Shown piece by piece: positions 7,622 to 16,079 of a DNA stretch of 64,000 nt. Within the stretch, counting starts at the first letter, position 1. The number at the start of each line of letters is the position of its first letter. The notes under the pieces were generated by a model. It saw only the letters and a list, made by a program, of their open reading frames with translations. It made no database searches and was not told the DNA's origin. A program made the translations under genes and the position numbers. The DNA comes from Oscillospiraceae bacterium (lineage in GTDB: Bacteria; Bacillota; Clostridia; Oscillospirales; Ruminococcaceae). The stretch lies in NCBI GenBank assembly GCA_015067175.1, contig SVMX01000011.1, positions 1 through 64,000 of the forward strand, in the 5' to 3' direction.

Positions 7622-9982
7622 ATGACATTTAAAGAACTTATAAACAGCGACGAGCATATACTTTTTGACGGCGCGATGGGAACTATGCTGCAAAAAAGCG
7701 GGCTGAAGCTTGGCGGTATCCCCGAGGAGCTTAATTTCACAAATCCCGAGCTTATTGAGGATATCCATCGTCAGTATATCAAGGCGGGCGCAAAGGCAGT
7801 GTATGCGAATACCTTCGGCGCAAACAGCTTTAAGCTGCGCGACAGCAAATACTCTGTCAAAGAGGTGATAGAGCAGGCTATAGCTATTGCAAGAAAGGCG
7901 TGCGAGGGCACTGACACGCTTGTTGCGCTGGACGTTGGCTCTGTCGGAAGAATGCTTCGCCCGACAGGTGATCTGCCTGTTTCGGAGGCTTACGAGGCGT
8001 TCAAGGAGGTAATGCTTGCAGGCAGAGGTGCGGATTTCATTGCTATTGAGACTATGACAGACCTCATGGAGATAAAGACGGCGCTGCTTGCCGCAAAGGA
8101 GAATACAGATCTTCCCGTGCTTTGCACGATGTCGTTTGAAAGCAATATGCGCACATTTACGGGCTGTTCTGCGGCTTCTATGGCTATAACACTGTCCGCG
8201 CTCGGTGCTGACGCAGTGGGAATGAACTGCTCCCTTGGTCCGAGAGAGGCTATGCCTGTAGTTGAGGAAATTCTGAAATGGGCGACAGTGCCTGTTGTGG
8301 TGCGCCCTAATGCGGGACTTCCCGACCCTCAGACCAACGAGTATGATATAACTCCTGCCGAGTACGGCGCAATTATCGCAGAGATGGCTGACAAGGGCGT
8401 TAAGCTTTTCGGCGGCTGCTGCGGAACAAGCCCCGAATATATCGCAGAATGTGCAAAGGCGCTCAGCGGCAAAAAGTGCACATGGACAAAGCCTGAGATA
8501 CCCGCAGTTGTGTGCAGCGCCTCAAACGTTGTGGAGATCGACACGGTGCGCATTATCGGCGAGCGCATAAATCCCACGGGCAAGAAGCTTTTTAAGGAGG
8601 CTTTGAAGCGCCGCGACCTCGACTATATCATGAAGCAGGCGATAGAGCAGACCTCTGCGGGCGCTGAGATACTTGATGTGAACGTTGGTCTTCCCGATAT
8701 CGACGAAAAGGACATGATGCTTGCCGCAGTTGACGCGGTGCAGGGCGTATGTGACGCGCCGCTGCAGATTGATACTACCGAGCTTTCTGTGCTTGAAGCG
8801 GCGCTGCGCGTAGTTTCGGGTAAGCCGATAGTTAACTCAGTTAACGGCGAGGAGGAGAAGCTTAGCACAGTGCTTCCGCTTGTTAAGAAGTACGGCGCGG
8901 CTGTTGTTGGACTTACACTTGATGAAAACGGTATTCCCAAGACCGCTGAAGAGCGTTTTGCGATAGCGGAGCGTATACTGCAGCGCGCACTGGAATACGG
9001 TATTCCGAAAAGCGACGTGTATATTGACTGCCTTACACTCACCGTTTCCGCCGAGCAGGAGGGCGCAGCAGAAACGCTTAAAGCGCTGCGTATGGTAAAG
9101 GAGAAGCTTGGACTAAAAACCGTGCTTGGTGTTTCAAATATCTCATTCGGACTTCCCAACAGAGAGCTTATAAATTGCAATTTCCTCGCTGCCGCAATGA
9201 ACAGCGGTCTTGACCTGCCGATAATAAACCCGAATATCGCGTCTATGTCTGGCGCTGTAAGGGCGCATCGTTTGCTGACAGGCTATGACAAGGGCGGCGC
9301 AGAGTTTATCGAGGCGTATGCAAACGAAGCGTCAAAGCCTGCGGCGGCAGTGCAGCAGCTTGACCTTGCTTTTGCAGTGGCGAATGGCTTAAAGGCTGAA
9401 TGTGCGGCTGCTGCGGAGAAGCTGCTTTCGGACGGCGTTGACGCAATGACGATAATAAACGAGCAGCTTATCCCTGCGCTTGATAAGGCAGGAGAGGGCT
9501 TTGAAAAAGGCAGGCTGTTTCTGCCGCAGCTTATACAGTCGGCAGGCGCAGCACAGGCGGCTTTTGATGTTATCAAAAAGCATATCTCGCAGAGCGGCGG
9601 CAGTGCAGAATCGCGCGGAAGAGTTATTCTCGCGACAGTTAAGGGCGACATTCACGATATTGGTAAGAATATCGTAAAGACATTGCTTGAGAACTACGGC
9701 TTTGAGGTGATAGACCTCGGCAAGGACGTGGAGTATCAGGCGGTAGTTGACGCGGCGAAAAAGTATGATGTTCGTCTTGTGGGACTTAGCGCGCTCATGA
9801 CCACGACGCTGAAAAGCATGGAGGGAACGATCTCGCTGCTGCGCGAGAACAACGTCGATTGCAAGATAGTCGTAGGCGGCGCGGTATTAACTCCCGAATA
9901 CGCCGAAAAGATAGGCGCGGATTTCTATGCCAAAGACGCAAAGGAAACTGTGGATATTGCTAAAAAGGTTTATTCCGATTAA
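7622..9982 (+). CDS. metH: B12-dependent methionine synthase, short form without reactivation domain
   Basis: The enzyme transfers a methyl group from methyltetrahydrofolate via cobalamin to homocysteine. Domains in order: homocysteine-binding barrel (1-290) with zinc ligands in GMNCSLGP (about 202) and GGCCGTSP (about 266); pterin-binding barrel (about 305-560, starting IIGERINPTG); cobalamin cap (570-650); and B12-binding domain (about 660-786) with GDIHDIGKN, whose histidine is the lower axial ligand of cobalamin. At 786 residues it lacks the roughly 330-residue C-terminal AdoMet-binding reactivation domain of the E. coli enzyme. Short forms like this are common in Firmicutes. The start has an aaggag site 8 bases upstream and sits two bases after the previous stop. 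No metF lies nearby. Confidence 0.93.
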   Translation: MTFKELINSDEHILFDGAMGTMLQKSGLKLGGIPEELNFTNPELIEDIHRQYIKAGAKAVYANTFGANSFKLRDSKYSVKEVIEQAIAIARKACEGTDTLVALDVGSVGRMLRPTGDLPVSEAYEAFKEVMLAGRGADFIAIETMTDLMEIKTALLAAKENTDLPVLCTMSFESNMRTFTGCSAASMAITLSALGADAVGMNCSLGPREAMPVVEEILKWATVPVVVRPNAGLPDPQTNEYDITPAEYGAIIAEMADKGVKLFGGCCGTSPEYIAECAKALSGKKCTWTKPEIPAVVCSASNVVEIDTVRIIGERINPTGKKLFKEALKRRDLDYIMKQAIEQTSAGAEILDVNVGLPDIDEKDMMLAAVDAVQGVCDAPLQIDTTELSVLEAALRVVSGKPIVNSVNGEEEKLSTVLPLVKKYGAAVVGLTLDENGIPKTAEERFAIAERILQRALEYGIPKSDVYIDCLTLTVSAEQEGAAETLKALRMVKEKLGLKTVLGVSNISFGLPNRELINCNFLAAAMNSGLDLPIINPNIASMSGAVRAHRLLTGYDKGGAEFIEAYANEASKPAAAVQQLDLAFAVANGLKAECAAAAEKLLSDGVDAMTIINEQLIPALDKAGEGFEKGRLFLPQLIQSAGAAQAAFDVIKKHISQSGGSAESRGRVILATVKGDIHDIGKNIVKTLLENYGFEVIDLGKDVEYQAVVDAAKKYDVRLVGLSALMTTTLKSMEGTISLLRENNVDCKIVVGGAVLTPEYAEKIGADFYAKDAKETVDIAKKVYSD

Positions 9983-9985
9983 AAA

Positions 9986-10020
9986 ACAAAAGCCTGAGAA
10001 TTTCTTCTCAGGCTTGTTTA
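9986..10020. terminator. Bidirectional terminator between metH and ackA
   Basis: A perfect 10-bp stem (9991-10000 with 10005-10014) has a four-base loop. A-rich sequence lies on the left and a T-rich stretch on the right, so it can end both converging transcripts. Confidence 0.88.
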
Positions 10021-10035
10021 TTTATATTGCTTAAA

Positions 10036-11241
10036 TTACTTCAGGGAGTTTACGAGGTCGCGAGTGTCGCGTGCGATAAGCAGCTCCTCGTTTGTGGGAA
10101 CTACCCAAACCTCAACCTTGGAATCGGGAGCGGAGATCTTTGCGAGCTTGCCGCGCAGACCTGCGTTTGCAGCCTCGTCGAGCTTGATGCCGAGAACTTC
10201 CATGTTGTTGCAAACATCAGCACGAAGATCATCGGAGTTCTCACCGATACCGCCTGTGAACAGAACAGCGTCAAGACCGTTCATTGCAGCGGCAAAGGAG
10301 CCGATGTATTTCTTGATCTCATAGCGGAGCATCTCGCCAGCGAGGATAGCCTTCTTGTCGCCCTGTGCAGCAGCAGCGGAGATATCGCGGTTGTCGCTGG
10401 AGATACCCGAAATTCCGAGGAAGCCGGACTTCTTGTTGAGGTAGTTGCTCATCTCAGAGGGAGTCATGCCCATCTTGTCAGCAACGAAAGTTACAGCAGA
10501 GGGGTCAACGCAACCGGAGCGTGTGCCCATGATAACGCCGTCAAGGGGAGTGAAGCCCATTGTGGTATCAACGGACTTGCCGCCGTCGATAGCAGTGATG
10601 GAGGAGCCGTTGCCGAGGTGGCAAGAAACAATCTTCAGATCCTTAACGTCCTTGCCCATAGCCTCTGCGAGAGCCATAGAAACAAAGCGGTGAGATGTGC
10701 CGTGGAAGCCGTACTTTCTTACATGATACTTCTCGTAGCACTCGTAGGGCATACCGAACATATAAGCCTTTTCGGGCATTGTCTGATGGAATGCTGTATC
10801 GAATACAACTACCTGAGGAGTTGTTTCGGGGATTACCTTCTTGCAAGCCCACAGAGCAAGCGCGTGGGGGTGGTTATGTACGGGAGCAAGCTCAGCAAGG
10901 TCGTCTATTTGCTGGATAACCTCGTCTGTAACGAGAGTTGTCTTGTCGAATATCTCAGCGCCCTGCACGATACGGTGACCTACAGCAGAGATCTCGCTCA
11001 TGCTGTCGAGTACCTTAGCGTCGCCTGTTGTGAGAACCTCAACCAGCTTCTCAAAAGCTTCTGTATGTGTGGGGAAATTGCAGTCTACATCAACTGTGTT
11101 GCCGTTAAAAGCAACGTGCTTGATGTGACCGTCGATACCGATACGGTCGCAGTTACCCTTAGCGATAACGCTTTCGTCCTCCATGTTTAAGAGCTGATAC
11201 TTCAGCGAGGAGCTGCCTGCATTGATGACCAGAATTTTCAT
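10036..11241 (-). CDS. ackA: Acetate kinase
   Basis: Acetate kinase interconverts acetyl phosphate plus ADP with acetate plus ATP, the last step of acetate fermentation in the cytoplasm. The 401-residue sequence has the phosphate-binding start NAGSSSLKYQL (7-17), the region KYGFHGTSHRF, HLGNGSSITAIDGGKSVDT, and TGGIGENS near the C-terminus. All are signatures of the ASKHA acetokinase family, and the length is normal. The gene has its own promoter and terminator, so it is probably a single-gene transcript. The usual partner pta (phosphotransacetylase) is not in the window. Confidence 0.96.
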   Translation of the reverse strand: MKILVINAGSSSLKYQLLNMEDESVIAKGNCDRIGIDGHIKHVAFNGNTVDVDCNFPTHTEAFEKLVEVLTTGDAKVLDSMSEISAVGHRIVQGAEIFDKTTLVTDEVIQQIDDLAELAPVHNHPHALALWACKKVIPETTPQVVVFDTAFHQTMPEKAYMFGMPYECYEKYHVRKYGFHGTSHRFVSMALAEAMGKDVKDLKIVSCHLGNGSSITAIDGGKSVDTTMGFTPLDGVIMGTRSGCVDPSAVTFVADKMGMTPSEMSNYLNKKSGFLGISGISSDNRDISAAAAQGDKKAILAGEMLRYEIKKYIGSFAAAMNGLDAVLFTGGIGENSDDLRADVCNNMEVLGIKLDEAANAGLRGKLAKISAPDSKVEVWVVPTNEELLIARDTRDLVNSLK

Positions 11242-11328
11242 TTGTCAAAAGTCCTTTCATATATGTATTTACCGCGAGTTTTTCTGCCGAGATATAATAC
11301 GGCTGAACGCGGAAACAATTCACATATT

Positions 11329-11357
11329 ATTTTATACCTTTTTGTCGGAAAAATCAA
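11329..11357 (-). promoter_or_regulatory. Promoter of ackA
   Basis: On the minus strand TTGATT (11352-11357) and TAAAAT (11329-11334) are spaced by 17 bp, leaving a leader of about 80 bases before the ackA start. Confidence 0.6.
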
Positions 11358-11421
11358 GTGTTTTGCTAAAAAAATATACGTTTTGGGGAAAATATTGATT
11401 TTTTTATGCTACTAAAAACAA

Positions 11422-11460
11422 AAATAAGCGCAGACTTTGTGGTCTGCGCTTATTTTTTAT
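11422..11460 (-). terminator. Terminator of the nadA operon
   Basis: A perfect 14-bp stem (11422-11435 with 11442-11455) with T-runs on both sides lies directly at the nadA stop codon. It separates that operon from the ackA promoter region. Confidence 0.88.
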
Positions 11461-12374
11461 CCTCCAAGCCTTATCATCTCGTCGATACAGTGTCTTGCTT
11501 TTGCCGCTGTATCTGCGTCAAAGGTTATCTCAAGACCGCCCTTGCCGCATACCGCGTTGTAAACGTCCATCAGCGTTGTTGCTTTCATATCTGTGCAAAT
11601 GAGGTGCTTTGACAGGTTTACAAAGCGTTTTGAGGGCATTTCATAGCTAAGCTGAGCGGTAATGCTTATCTCAGTGCCGATGATGAACTGCTCTGCGTCC
11701 AACTTTCTCGCGTAATCAATAATTCCCGCGGTAGAACCTATGTAGTCGGCGTTTTCGCATACTTCAGGCGGACATTCGGGGTGAACGAGGAATTTCGCCT
11801 CGGGGAATTTCGCCTTTATAGCTTTTACGTCAGCGGCGGTCATTTTTCCATGAACGGGGCAGCCGCCGTTCCAGCAGACGATATTCTTTTCGGGATATGC
11901 TTTTTGAACGAAGGCGCCGAGATTTTTATCGGGAATGAACAAGATATCGTTGTTTTCTATCTTGCCGACAATTTCAACAGCAGAGGAGCTTGTAACGCAT
12001 ACATCGGTAACGCATTTCAGCGCCGCTGTGGTGTTGATGTAGGATACCACGCTGTAGCTAGGGTGTTCGGCTTTGAATTTCAGCACTTCTTCGGGAGTGA
12101 ACTGCTCCGCCATGGGGCAGCCTGCTTCGTCTGAAGCGATAACGACAGTTTTTTCGGGGGAGAGCAGCTTTGCTGTTTCTGCCATGAAGTGAACGCCGCA
12201 CATCACTATCTTGCTGTTTTTTACCTTTTGTGCTTCCACGCTCAGCTTGAAGCTGTCGCCAACTATGTCGGCTATCTCGCATATTTCGCGCGTCTGATAG
12301 CTGTGCGCGAGGATACATACATCGTTTTCCTTTTTAAGCTCTCTTATGCTCTTTTGAAGCTGTTCAACTGTCAT
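11457..12374 (-). CDS. nadA: Quinolinate synthase A
   Basis: NadA condenses iminoaspartate with dihydroxyacetone phosphate to quinolinate in de novo NAD synthesis, using a [4Fe-4S] cluster. The 305-residue protein matches the compact clostridial form. The three cluster cysteines are recognisable in KIVMCGVHFMAET, LVHPECPPEV and HLICTDMK. It is the last gene of a minus-strand run beginning at 15803, with only 17 bases separating it from the transporter-like gene upstream. A ribosome binding site (aaaggag) precedes the ATG. The usual partners nadB and nadC are absent from the window, so iminoaspartate production must be encoded elsewhere. Confidence 0.95.
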   Translation of the reverse strand: MTVEQLQKSIRELKKENDVCILAHSYQTREICEIADIVGDSFKLSVEAQKVKNSKIVMCGVHFMAETAKLLSPEKTVVIASDEAGCPMAEQFTPEEVLKFKAEHPSYSVVSYINTTAALKCVTDVCVTSSSAVEIVGKIENNDILFIPDKNLGAFVQKAYPEKNIVCWNGGCPVHGKMTAADVKAIKAKFPEAKFLVHPECPPEVCENADYIGSTAGIIDYARKLDAEQFIIGTEISITAQLSYEMPSKRFVNLSKHLICTDMKATTLMDVYNAVCGKGGLEITFDADTAAKARHCIDEMIRLGG

Positions 12375-12391
12375 TTTAATCTCCTTTGAAC

Positions 12392-13669
12392 TCAGTCGTC
12401 CTTATCCTGTGATTTAAGCTCCAGCTTTACTTTGTTTACACGCAGGCTTGCTGCGTCAAGTACGGTCACTGTAAACTCGTCTGTGTCGTGGGTGTCGCCG
12501 TTTTTGGGGATATTTCCGAAAAGCTCCAGTACCCAGCCTGCAACCGTGTGAGCCTCGCTGTTTATTTCAAGCTCGATATCGCGCGAGTTGAAATATCTTT
12601 TCAGTGAATTGAGCGACACCTCGCCGTATATCTCAAAAACATTGTCCGAAACAGCGGTAACGGGGGCTTTTATCTCATCGCTTTCGTCCCATATCTCTCC
12701 GACTAGCTCCTCGAGAATATCTTCCATAGTAACGATACCGAGCGTGCCGCCGTGCTGGTCAAGCACCACAGAGATATGACATTTCTGCTTTTGCATGGTG
12801 CGGAGCACCTCGCTTATCTTAAGCATATGAGGGAGATATATGGTTTCCTGAAGAATACTGTCGATGGAAAAGTCCGAGCCGTGCTGTTCGTAAGCCTTGA
12901 AAAAATCCTTTTCTGTGATGATGCCGATGATGTTGTCGAGAGTTTTTTCGTACACAGGCATACGCGAGTATTCCTCGGAAAGGAACTTTGCGCGCACCTC
13001 GTCAACACTGTCAGTGATATCCACTGCAACGATGCTTACTCGGGGCGTGATTATTTCGTCAACGGTTATCTCGTCAAATTCGAGCGCGCTTCTCACAAGG
13101 TTTGACTCCTGCGTTTCAAGAACACCCTCGTCTTCGCTTTCCTCAATTATTGCGAGAAGCTCCTCCTCGGTAAAGCTTACGCTTTCCTTTTTGCGAAGCA
13201 TCTTTGCTATGCCCTTTTTCAAAAGGATAAACAAAGCGGAAAAGGGAGTGAAAATAAGCATCAGAAAAGAGATTATCGCGGAAATGCCTATCGCAAAGCT
13301 TTCGGCAAAGTCCTTTGCAATGCTTTTTGGAAGTACTTCTCCGAATATCAGCACTATGATAGTTACGGCGATCGTAGAAACCAACGAGCCGTAGGTGTCA
13401 CCCGAGCCTGCGCTGAGTTCGTTCATAAGATTTATTGTGAGCAGCGTTGCGATTGACGATGTAGCAATGTTTACGATGTTGTTTCCGATAAGTATCGTCG
13501 TCAGCGCCTTGTCGTATTTTTTCATTACTCTGAGCGCTCTTTCAGCACCGCGCGAGCCATTGTCCGCCATGCTTTTCAGACGTATCTTGTTCGCGCTTGA
13601 GAGCGCTGTTTCAGACGCTGAAAAGAACGCCGAAAGTGCTATAAGAATTATGATAAGTACTATATCCAT
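12392..13669 (-). CDS. CNNM/CorC-type membrane protein (DUF21, CBS pair, CorC_HlyC)
   Basis: The 425-residue protein starts with a DUF21/CNNM membrane domain (about 1-180, with SASETALSSANKIRL near the N-terminus). A tandem CBS pair follows (about 200-325, including TPRVSIVAVDITDS and VVLDQHGGTLGIVTMEDILE), and then a C-terminal CorC_HlyC domain (about 340-420). Proteins of this architecture are membrane transporters linked to magnesium or cobalt efflux, often mis-named hemolysins. It lies six bases after the Spx-like gene and 17 bases before nadA in the same operon. The metal is not identifiable from sequence. Confidence 0.9.
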   Translation of the reverse strand: MDIVLIIILIALSAFFSASETALSSANKIRLKSMADNGSRGAERALRVMKKYDKALTTILIGNNIVNIATSSIATLLTINLMNELSAGSGDTYGSLVSTIAVTIIVLIFGEVLPKSIAKDFAESFAIGISAIISFLMLIFTPFSALFILLKKGIAKMLRKKESVSFTEEELLAIIEESEDEGVLETQESNLVRSALEFDEITVDEIITPRVSIVAVDITDSVDEVRAKFLSEEYSRMPVYEKTLDNIIGIITEKDFFKAYEQHGSDFSIDSILQETIYLPHMLKISEVLRTMQKQKCHISVVLDQHGGTLGIVTMEDILEELVGEIWDESDEIKAPVTAVSDNVFEIYGEVSLNSLKRYFNSRDIELEINSEAHTVAGWVLELFGNIPKNGDTHDTDEFTVTVLDAASLRVNKVKLELKSQDKDD

Positions 13670-13675
13670 GTTTAG

Positions 13676-14011
13676 TTATTCCCATTCCTTCCATATCTCA
13701 GGCTTATAGCCTGTTGTCGCCTGTTTTCCGTTTCTTACGATAGGCGTTTTGTAAAGCTTCGGGTTTTCCGAAAGCTTTTCGGGCTTTGCGTCATCGTAAA
13801 GGTATTTTATCTCGGCGTAGTCCTTTGCATTCTCGTCAATGACGGAATCTATCTTTCCGCCGAGAGCTTTCACAACGCTGTCAAGCTCGCCCTTGCTCAG
13901 TCCTTTCGACAGAACGTCGATAAACTGATATTTTATACCGCGCTCCTTGAACCAGCGTTCTGCTTTCTTTGTATCAAAGCATTTTGATTTGCCGAATATC
14001 TGAATATTCAT
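13676..14011 (-). CDS. ArsC/Spx/YffB-family thioredoxin-fold protein
   Basis: The 111-residue protein has the ArsC-like thioredoxin fold. It begins with a beta strand (NIQIFGKSK), a single active-site cysteine followed by DTKKAERWFKERGI, and it ends with the cis-proline segment YKTPIVRNGKQATTGYKPE. The single cysteine and DTKKA motif are closer to the YffB/Spx branch than to true arsenate reductases with their CX5R loop. It may therefore be a redox regulator or glutathione-independent reductase rather than an arsenic-resistance enzyme. Its start overlaps the end of the upstream HAD gene by four bases, so the two are coupled. Confidence 0.8.
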   Translation of the reverse strand: MNIQIFGKSKCFDTKKAERWFKERGIKYQFIDVLSKGLSKGELDSVVKALGGKIDSVIDENAKDYAEIKYLYDDAKPEKLSENPKLYKTPIVRNGKQATTGYKPEIWKEWE

Positions 14012-14811
14012 ACATTCACCTCGCTCAGCACATACTGCTTTATTGCCTTTGTAACACCGCCGCAGTTGTTGCTTTGTGCGATGTGAGTGGTGATCTTTTT
14101 GATATCCTCGCTACCGTTTTCCATGGCGAAGCTCATTCCTGCGGTAGTCAGCATATCCATATCGTTGTAGTAGTCGCCGAATGCCATTACTTCGCTGCGG
14201 TCGATACCCAGTGCAGCAGAAAGCTTTTTCAGCGCGCTGCCTTTACTTACACCGCCAGCCATAACGTCCATCCATATCGGACCCGACACCTGGATATTCA
14301 GTCTGTCGCCGAATATAGCGTCAAGCGCGGGTTTTCCGCGCTGCTGTGCGCCCTGCATATCACAGACAGCAAGCTTGTATACGGTATCCTTTATCGCGAG
14401 CAGGTCGTCACATTCTATGTGGTTTTTGTAGAATTTAGAAACCTCTGCGTTGAAATCAGAGGTGTCATGCAGATGATATGTACCGCCAACGGCGCACACC
14501 AATATTTTAAGACCGCCTATCTTCTCTGCGGCGTGCATGAACTCCTCAAAATCGCTTCTGTCAAGCGGAGTTATCTCAAGTGTTTTGCCCTCGTGTACGA
14601 TATATGCGCCGTTGTCACAGATGTAGTCAAGCTTTTTGCGGTATTCCTCGGGGAAGAGGTGCTCGACTGCGGCGTATGTGCGGCCGCTTGCTACGGTGAA
14701 TTTAACGCCTTTTTCGCATAGGCTGTCTATAGTGTCAAAAAAATCCTCGGGAAGCTGCTTTTTGTCGTTCAGCAGCGTTCCGTCCATGTCGCTTGCAATA
14801 AGTTTTATCAT
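14008..14811 (-). CDS. Cof-type HAD-superfamily phosphatase
   Basis: The 267-residue protein carries the HAD motifs in order: SDMDGTLLND (7-16, nucleophile and acid aspartates), TVASGRTYAAV (motif II), the conserved lysine region near SKGSALKKLSAALG, and MAFGDYYNDMDML (motif IV). A type IIB (Cof) cap domain sits between motifs II and III. Such enzymes hydrolyse sugar phosphates, pyridoxal phosphate or FMN-like substrates; which one cannot be told. It belongs to the minus-strand operon leading to nadA, with 20 bases separating it from the upstream gene and a four-base overlap with the downstream one. Confidence 0.9.
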   Translation of the reverse strand: MIKLIASDMDGTLLNDKKQLPEDFFDTIDSLCEKGVKFTVASGRTYAAVEHLFPEEYRKKLDYICDNGAYIVHEGKTLEITPLDRSDFEEFMHAAEKIGGLKILVCAVGGTYHLHDTSDFNAEVSKFYKNHIECDDLLAIKDTVYKLAVCDMQGAQQRGKPALDAIFGDRLNIQVSGPIWMDVMAGGVSKGSALKKLSAALGIDRSEVMAFGDYYNDMDMLTTAGMSFAMENGSEDIKKITTHIAQSNNCGGVTKAIKQYVLSEVNV

Positions 14812-14831
14812 TTCCTTGTCCTTGTCCTGTT

Positions 14832-15803
14832 TTAGTTAAGCGGTTCCTTGCTGAAGCCTGTGTACAGCAGATCTGTATTATACAGTGACGCGTCGAATTT
14901 ATTTATCGCGTCGGTTATGTCATATGCGAAGTCATCGGGGATATCCTCGCTTTCGATGAAGTGCTGGAGTGCGGTGACGAAGTTCTTTTTCAGCGCGAAG
15001 CTGTCTTTCAGCGCTACTTTCATCGGAACGCGCTTCCCTGTGTCTGCGTTTCTGAGCGTTGCGATATCCTTATCAAGTAGCTTCATTATATAGCTTATGC
15101 TGTCGCTGCTGTGCTTACCGAAAACGAGCTGATGGAACACAGCCGCTTTGCAAAGTGCCGCCATGTTGTATTCTTTAAGCAATGTTTCGTGCACTGACAT
15201 CAGCGTGAACAGATATTCCTCTATAGACGCGTAGTTTTGGGAGATACCCATGCACATCGTAAGGCTGTCAACATTTGCTCTTGAAAACTTTATCGCGGTA
15301 TCGAGTGCCGTGCGCACCTTGTTCATCGGGCACACATCTATCGGCACTGCAACGGCGTTTTTGGCGTTTCTGATGTATCGGTACGCTTCTTCCGGCGTCA
15401 TCATAGGGAAGCTTCCGCGAAGTCTTGCCATCGTTATCGGTGTGTCGAGCTGGAGCTGTGCAAGATGAAGAAGCTGCGGTGACAGCTTTTTTACTGCGGG
15501 AAATTCCATTATTACAGGAATATTACGAAGCTTAAGCTTTTCCTTAAAATCCTGAACAGTAAGAAGAACATAGCTGAAATCGAACACCTCGGTAAGCTCT
15601 GCAAACATCGGGTCGCCAAGCCTTAGTATATATTCAACACCGTCGGGAAGCTCGGTCATTTTCATTATCGTGCGAAAATCCACTTCTACATAACGCACGC
15701 CCATCTCGCCAAGAGCTTCGATATATTTGTATATATGGGTCGGGTGCGCATTTTCGCTTATCGGAAGCGTGCACAGACTGTTATCGGTTATTATAGTTTT
15801 CAT
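14832..15803 (-). CDS. Divergent HMGL/homocitrate-synthase-like TIM-barrel protein
   Basis: The 323-residue protein opens with KTIITDNSLCTLPIS, where aldol-condensing enzymes of the homocitrate/isopropylmalate synthase family have DTTLRDG. It follows the barrel pattern of that family: GEMGVRYVEVDF, RGSFPMMTPEEAYRYI, PIDVCPMNKVRTALDTAIKF, and LTMCMGI. The metal ligands (the DTTLRD aspartate and the HxHxD-like pair in HCHND) are not preserved: the expected histidine motif reads CPMNK. I infer a degenerate or repurposed NifV-like barrel, possibly inactive for the classical reaction. It is the promoter-proximal gene of the operon ending in nadA. The assignment rests on pattern only. Confidence 0.55.
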   Translation of the reverse strand: MKTIITDNSLCTLPISENAHPTHIYKYIEALGEMGVRYVEVDFRTIMKMTELPDGVEYILRLGDPMFAELTEVFDFSYVLLTVQDFKEKLKLRNIPVIMEFPAVKKLSPQLLHLAQLQLDTPITMARLRGSFPMMTPEEAYRYIRNAKNAVAVPIDVCPMNKVRTALDTAIKFSRANVDSLTMCMGISQNYASIEEYLFTLMSVHETLLKEYNMAALCKAAVFHQLVFGKHSSDSISYIMKLLDKDIATLRNADTGKRVPMKVALKDSFALKKNFVTALQHFIESEDIPDDFAYDITDAINKFDASLYNTDLLYTGFSKEPLN

Positions 15804-15870
15804 TTTTATCCTTTCGTGCGAAACCTACGCACTGCGGCAGTAAGCTTTGTGCTACAATAAAACATTATAT

Positions 15871-15899
15871 ATTATATCACATTTCGCCGCACTAATCAA
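15871..15899 (-). promoter_or_regulatory. Promoter of the minus-strand operon 15803-11457
   Basis: On the minus strand TTGATT (15894-15899) and a perfect TATAAT (15871-15876) are spaced by 17 bp, about 65 bases before the first start codon of the operon. Confidence 0.75.
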
Positions 15900-16016
15900 G
15901 CGGAAACAGTTGCACATAAAGTAAGAATAAGATAAGAATCAGCAAAGCTTTTTGCATTTTCTGCACAAAATGTCCTGTTTTGAATATCGGTGCTTATGCT
16001 CATATATAAAATACAC

Positions 16017-16045
16017 TTGCATTTGCCCGAAAAAAGATGTACAAT
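16017..16045 (+). promoter_or_regulatory. Promoter for the NfeD-like/PAP2 gene pair
   Basis: TTGCAT (16017-16022) and TACAAT (16040-16045) are spaced by 17 bp, 34 bases upstream of the ATG at 16080. Confidence 0.7.
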
Positions 16046-16079
16046 ATAGATACACTTAGATTTTATTAATGGAGTTATA

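Noticed and set aside
10027-11190. A 387-codon open frame on the plus strand opposite ackA
   Set aside because: It is the antisense shadow of acetate kinase, which is conserved across its whole length; the opposite frame has no motif and no ribosome binding site.
13676-14011. Arsenate reductase for arsenic resistance
   Set aside because: The active-site loop lacks the CX5R motif and there are no other ars genes; the YffB/Spx branch fits better.
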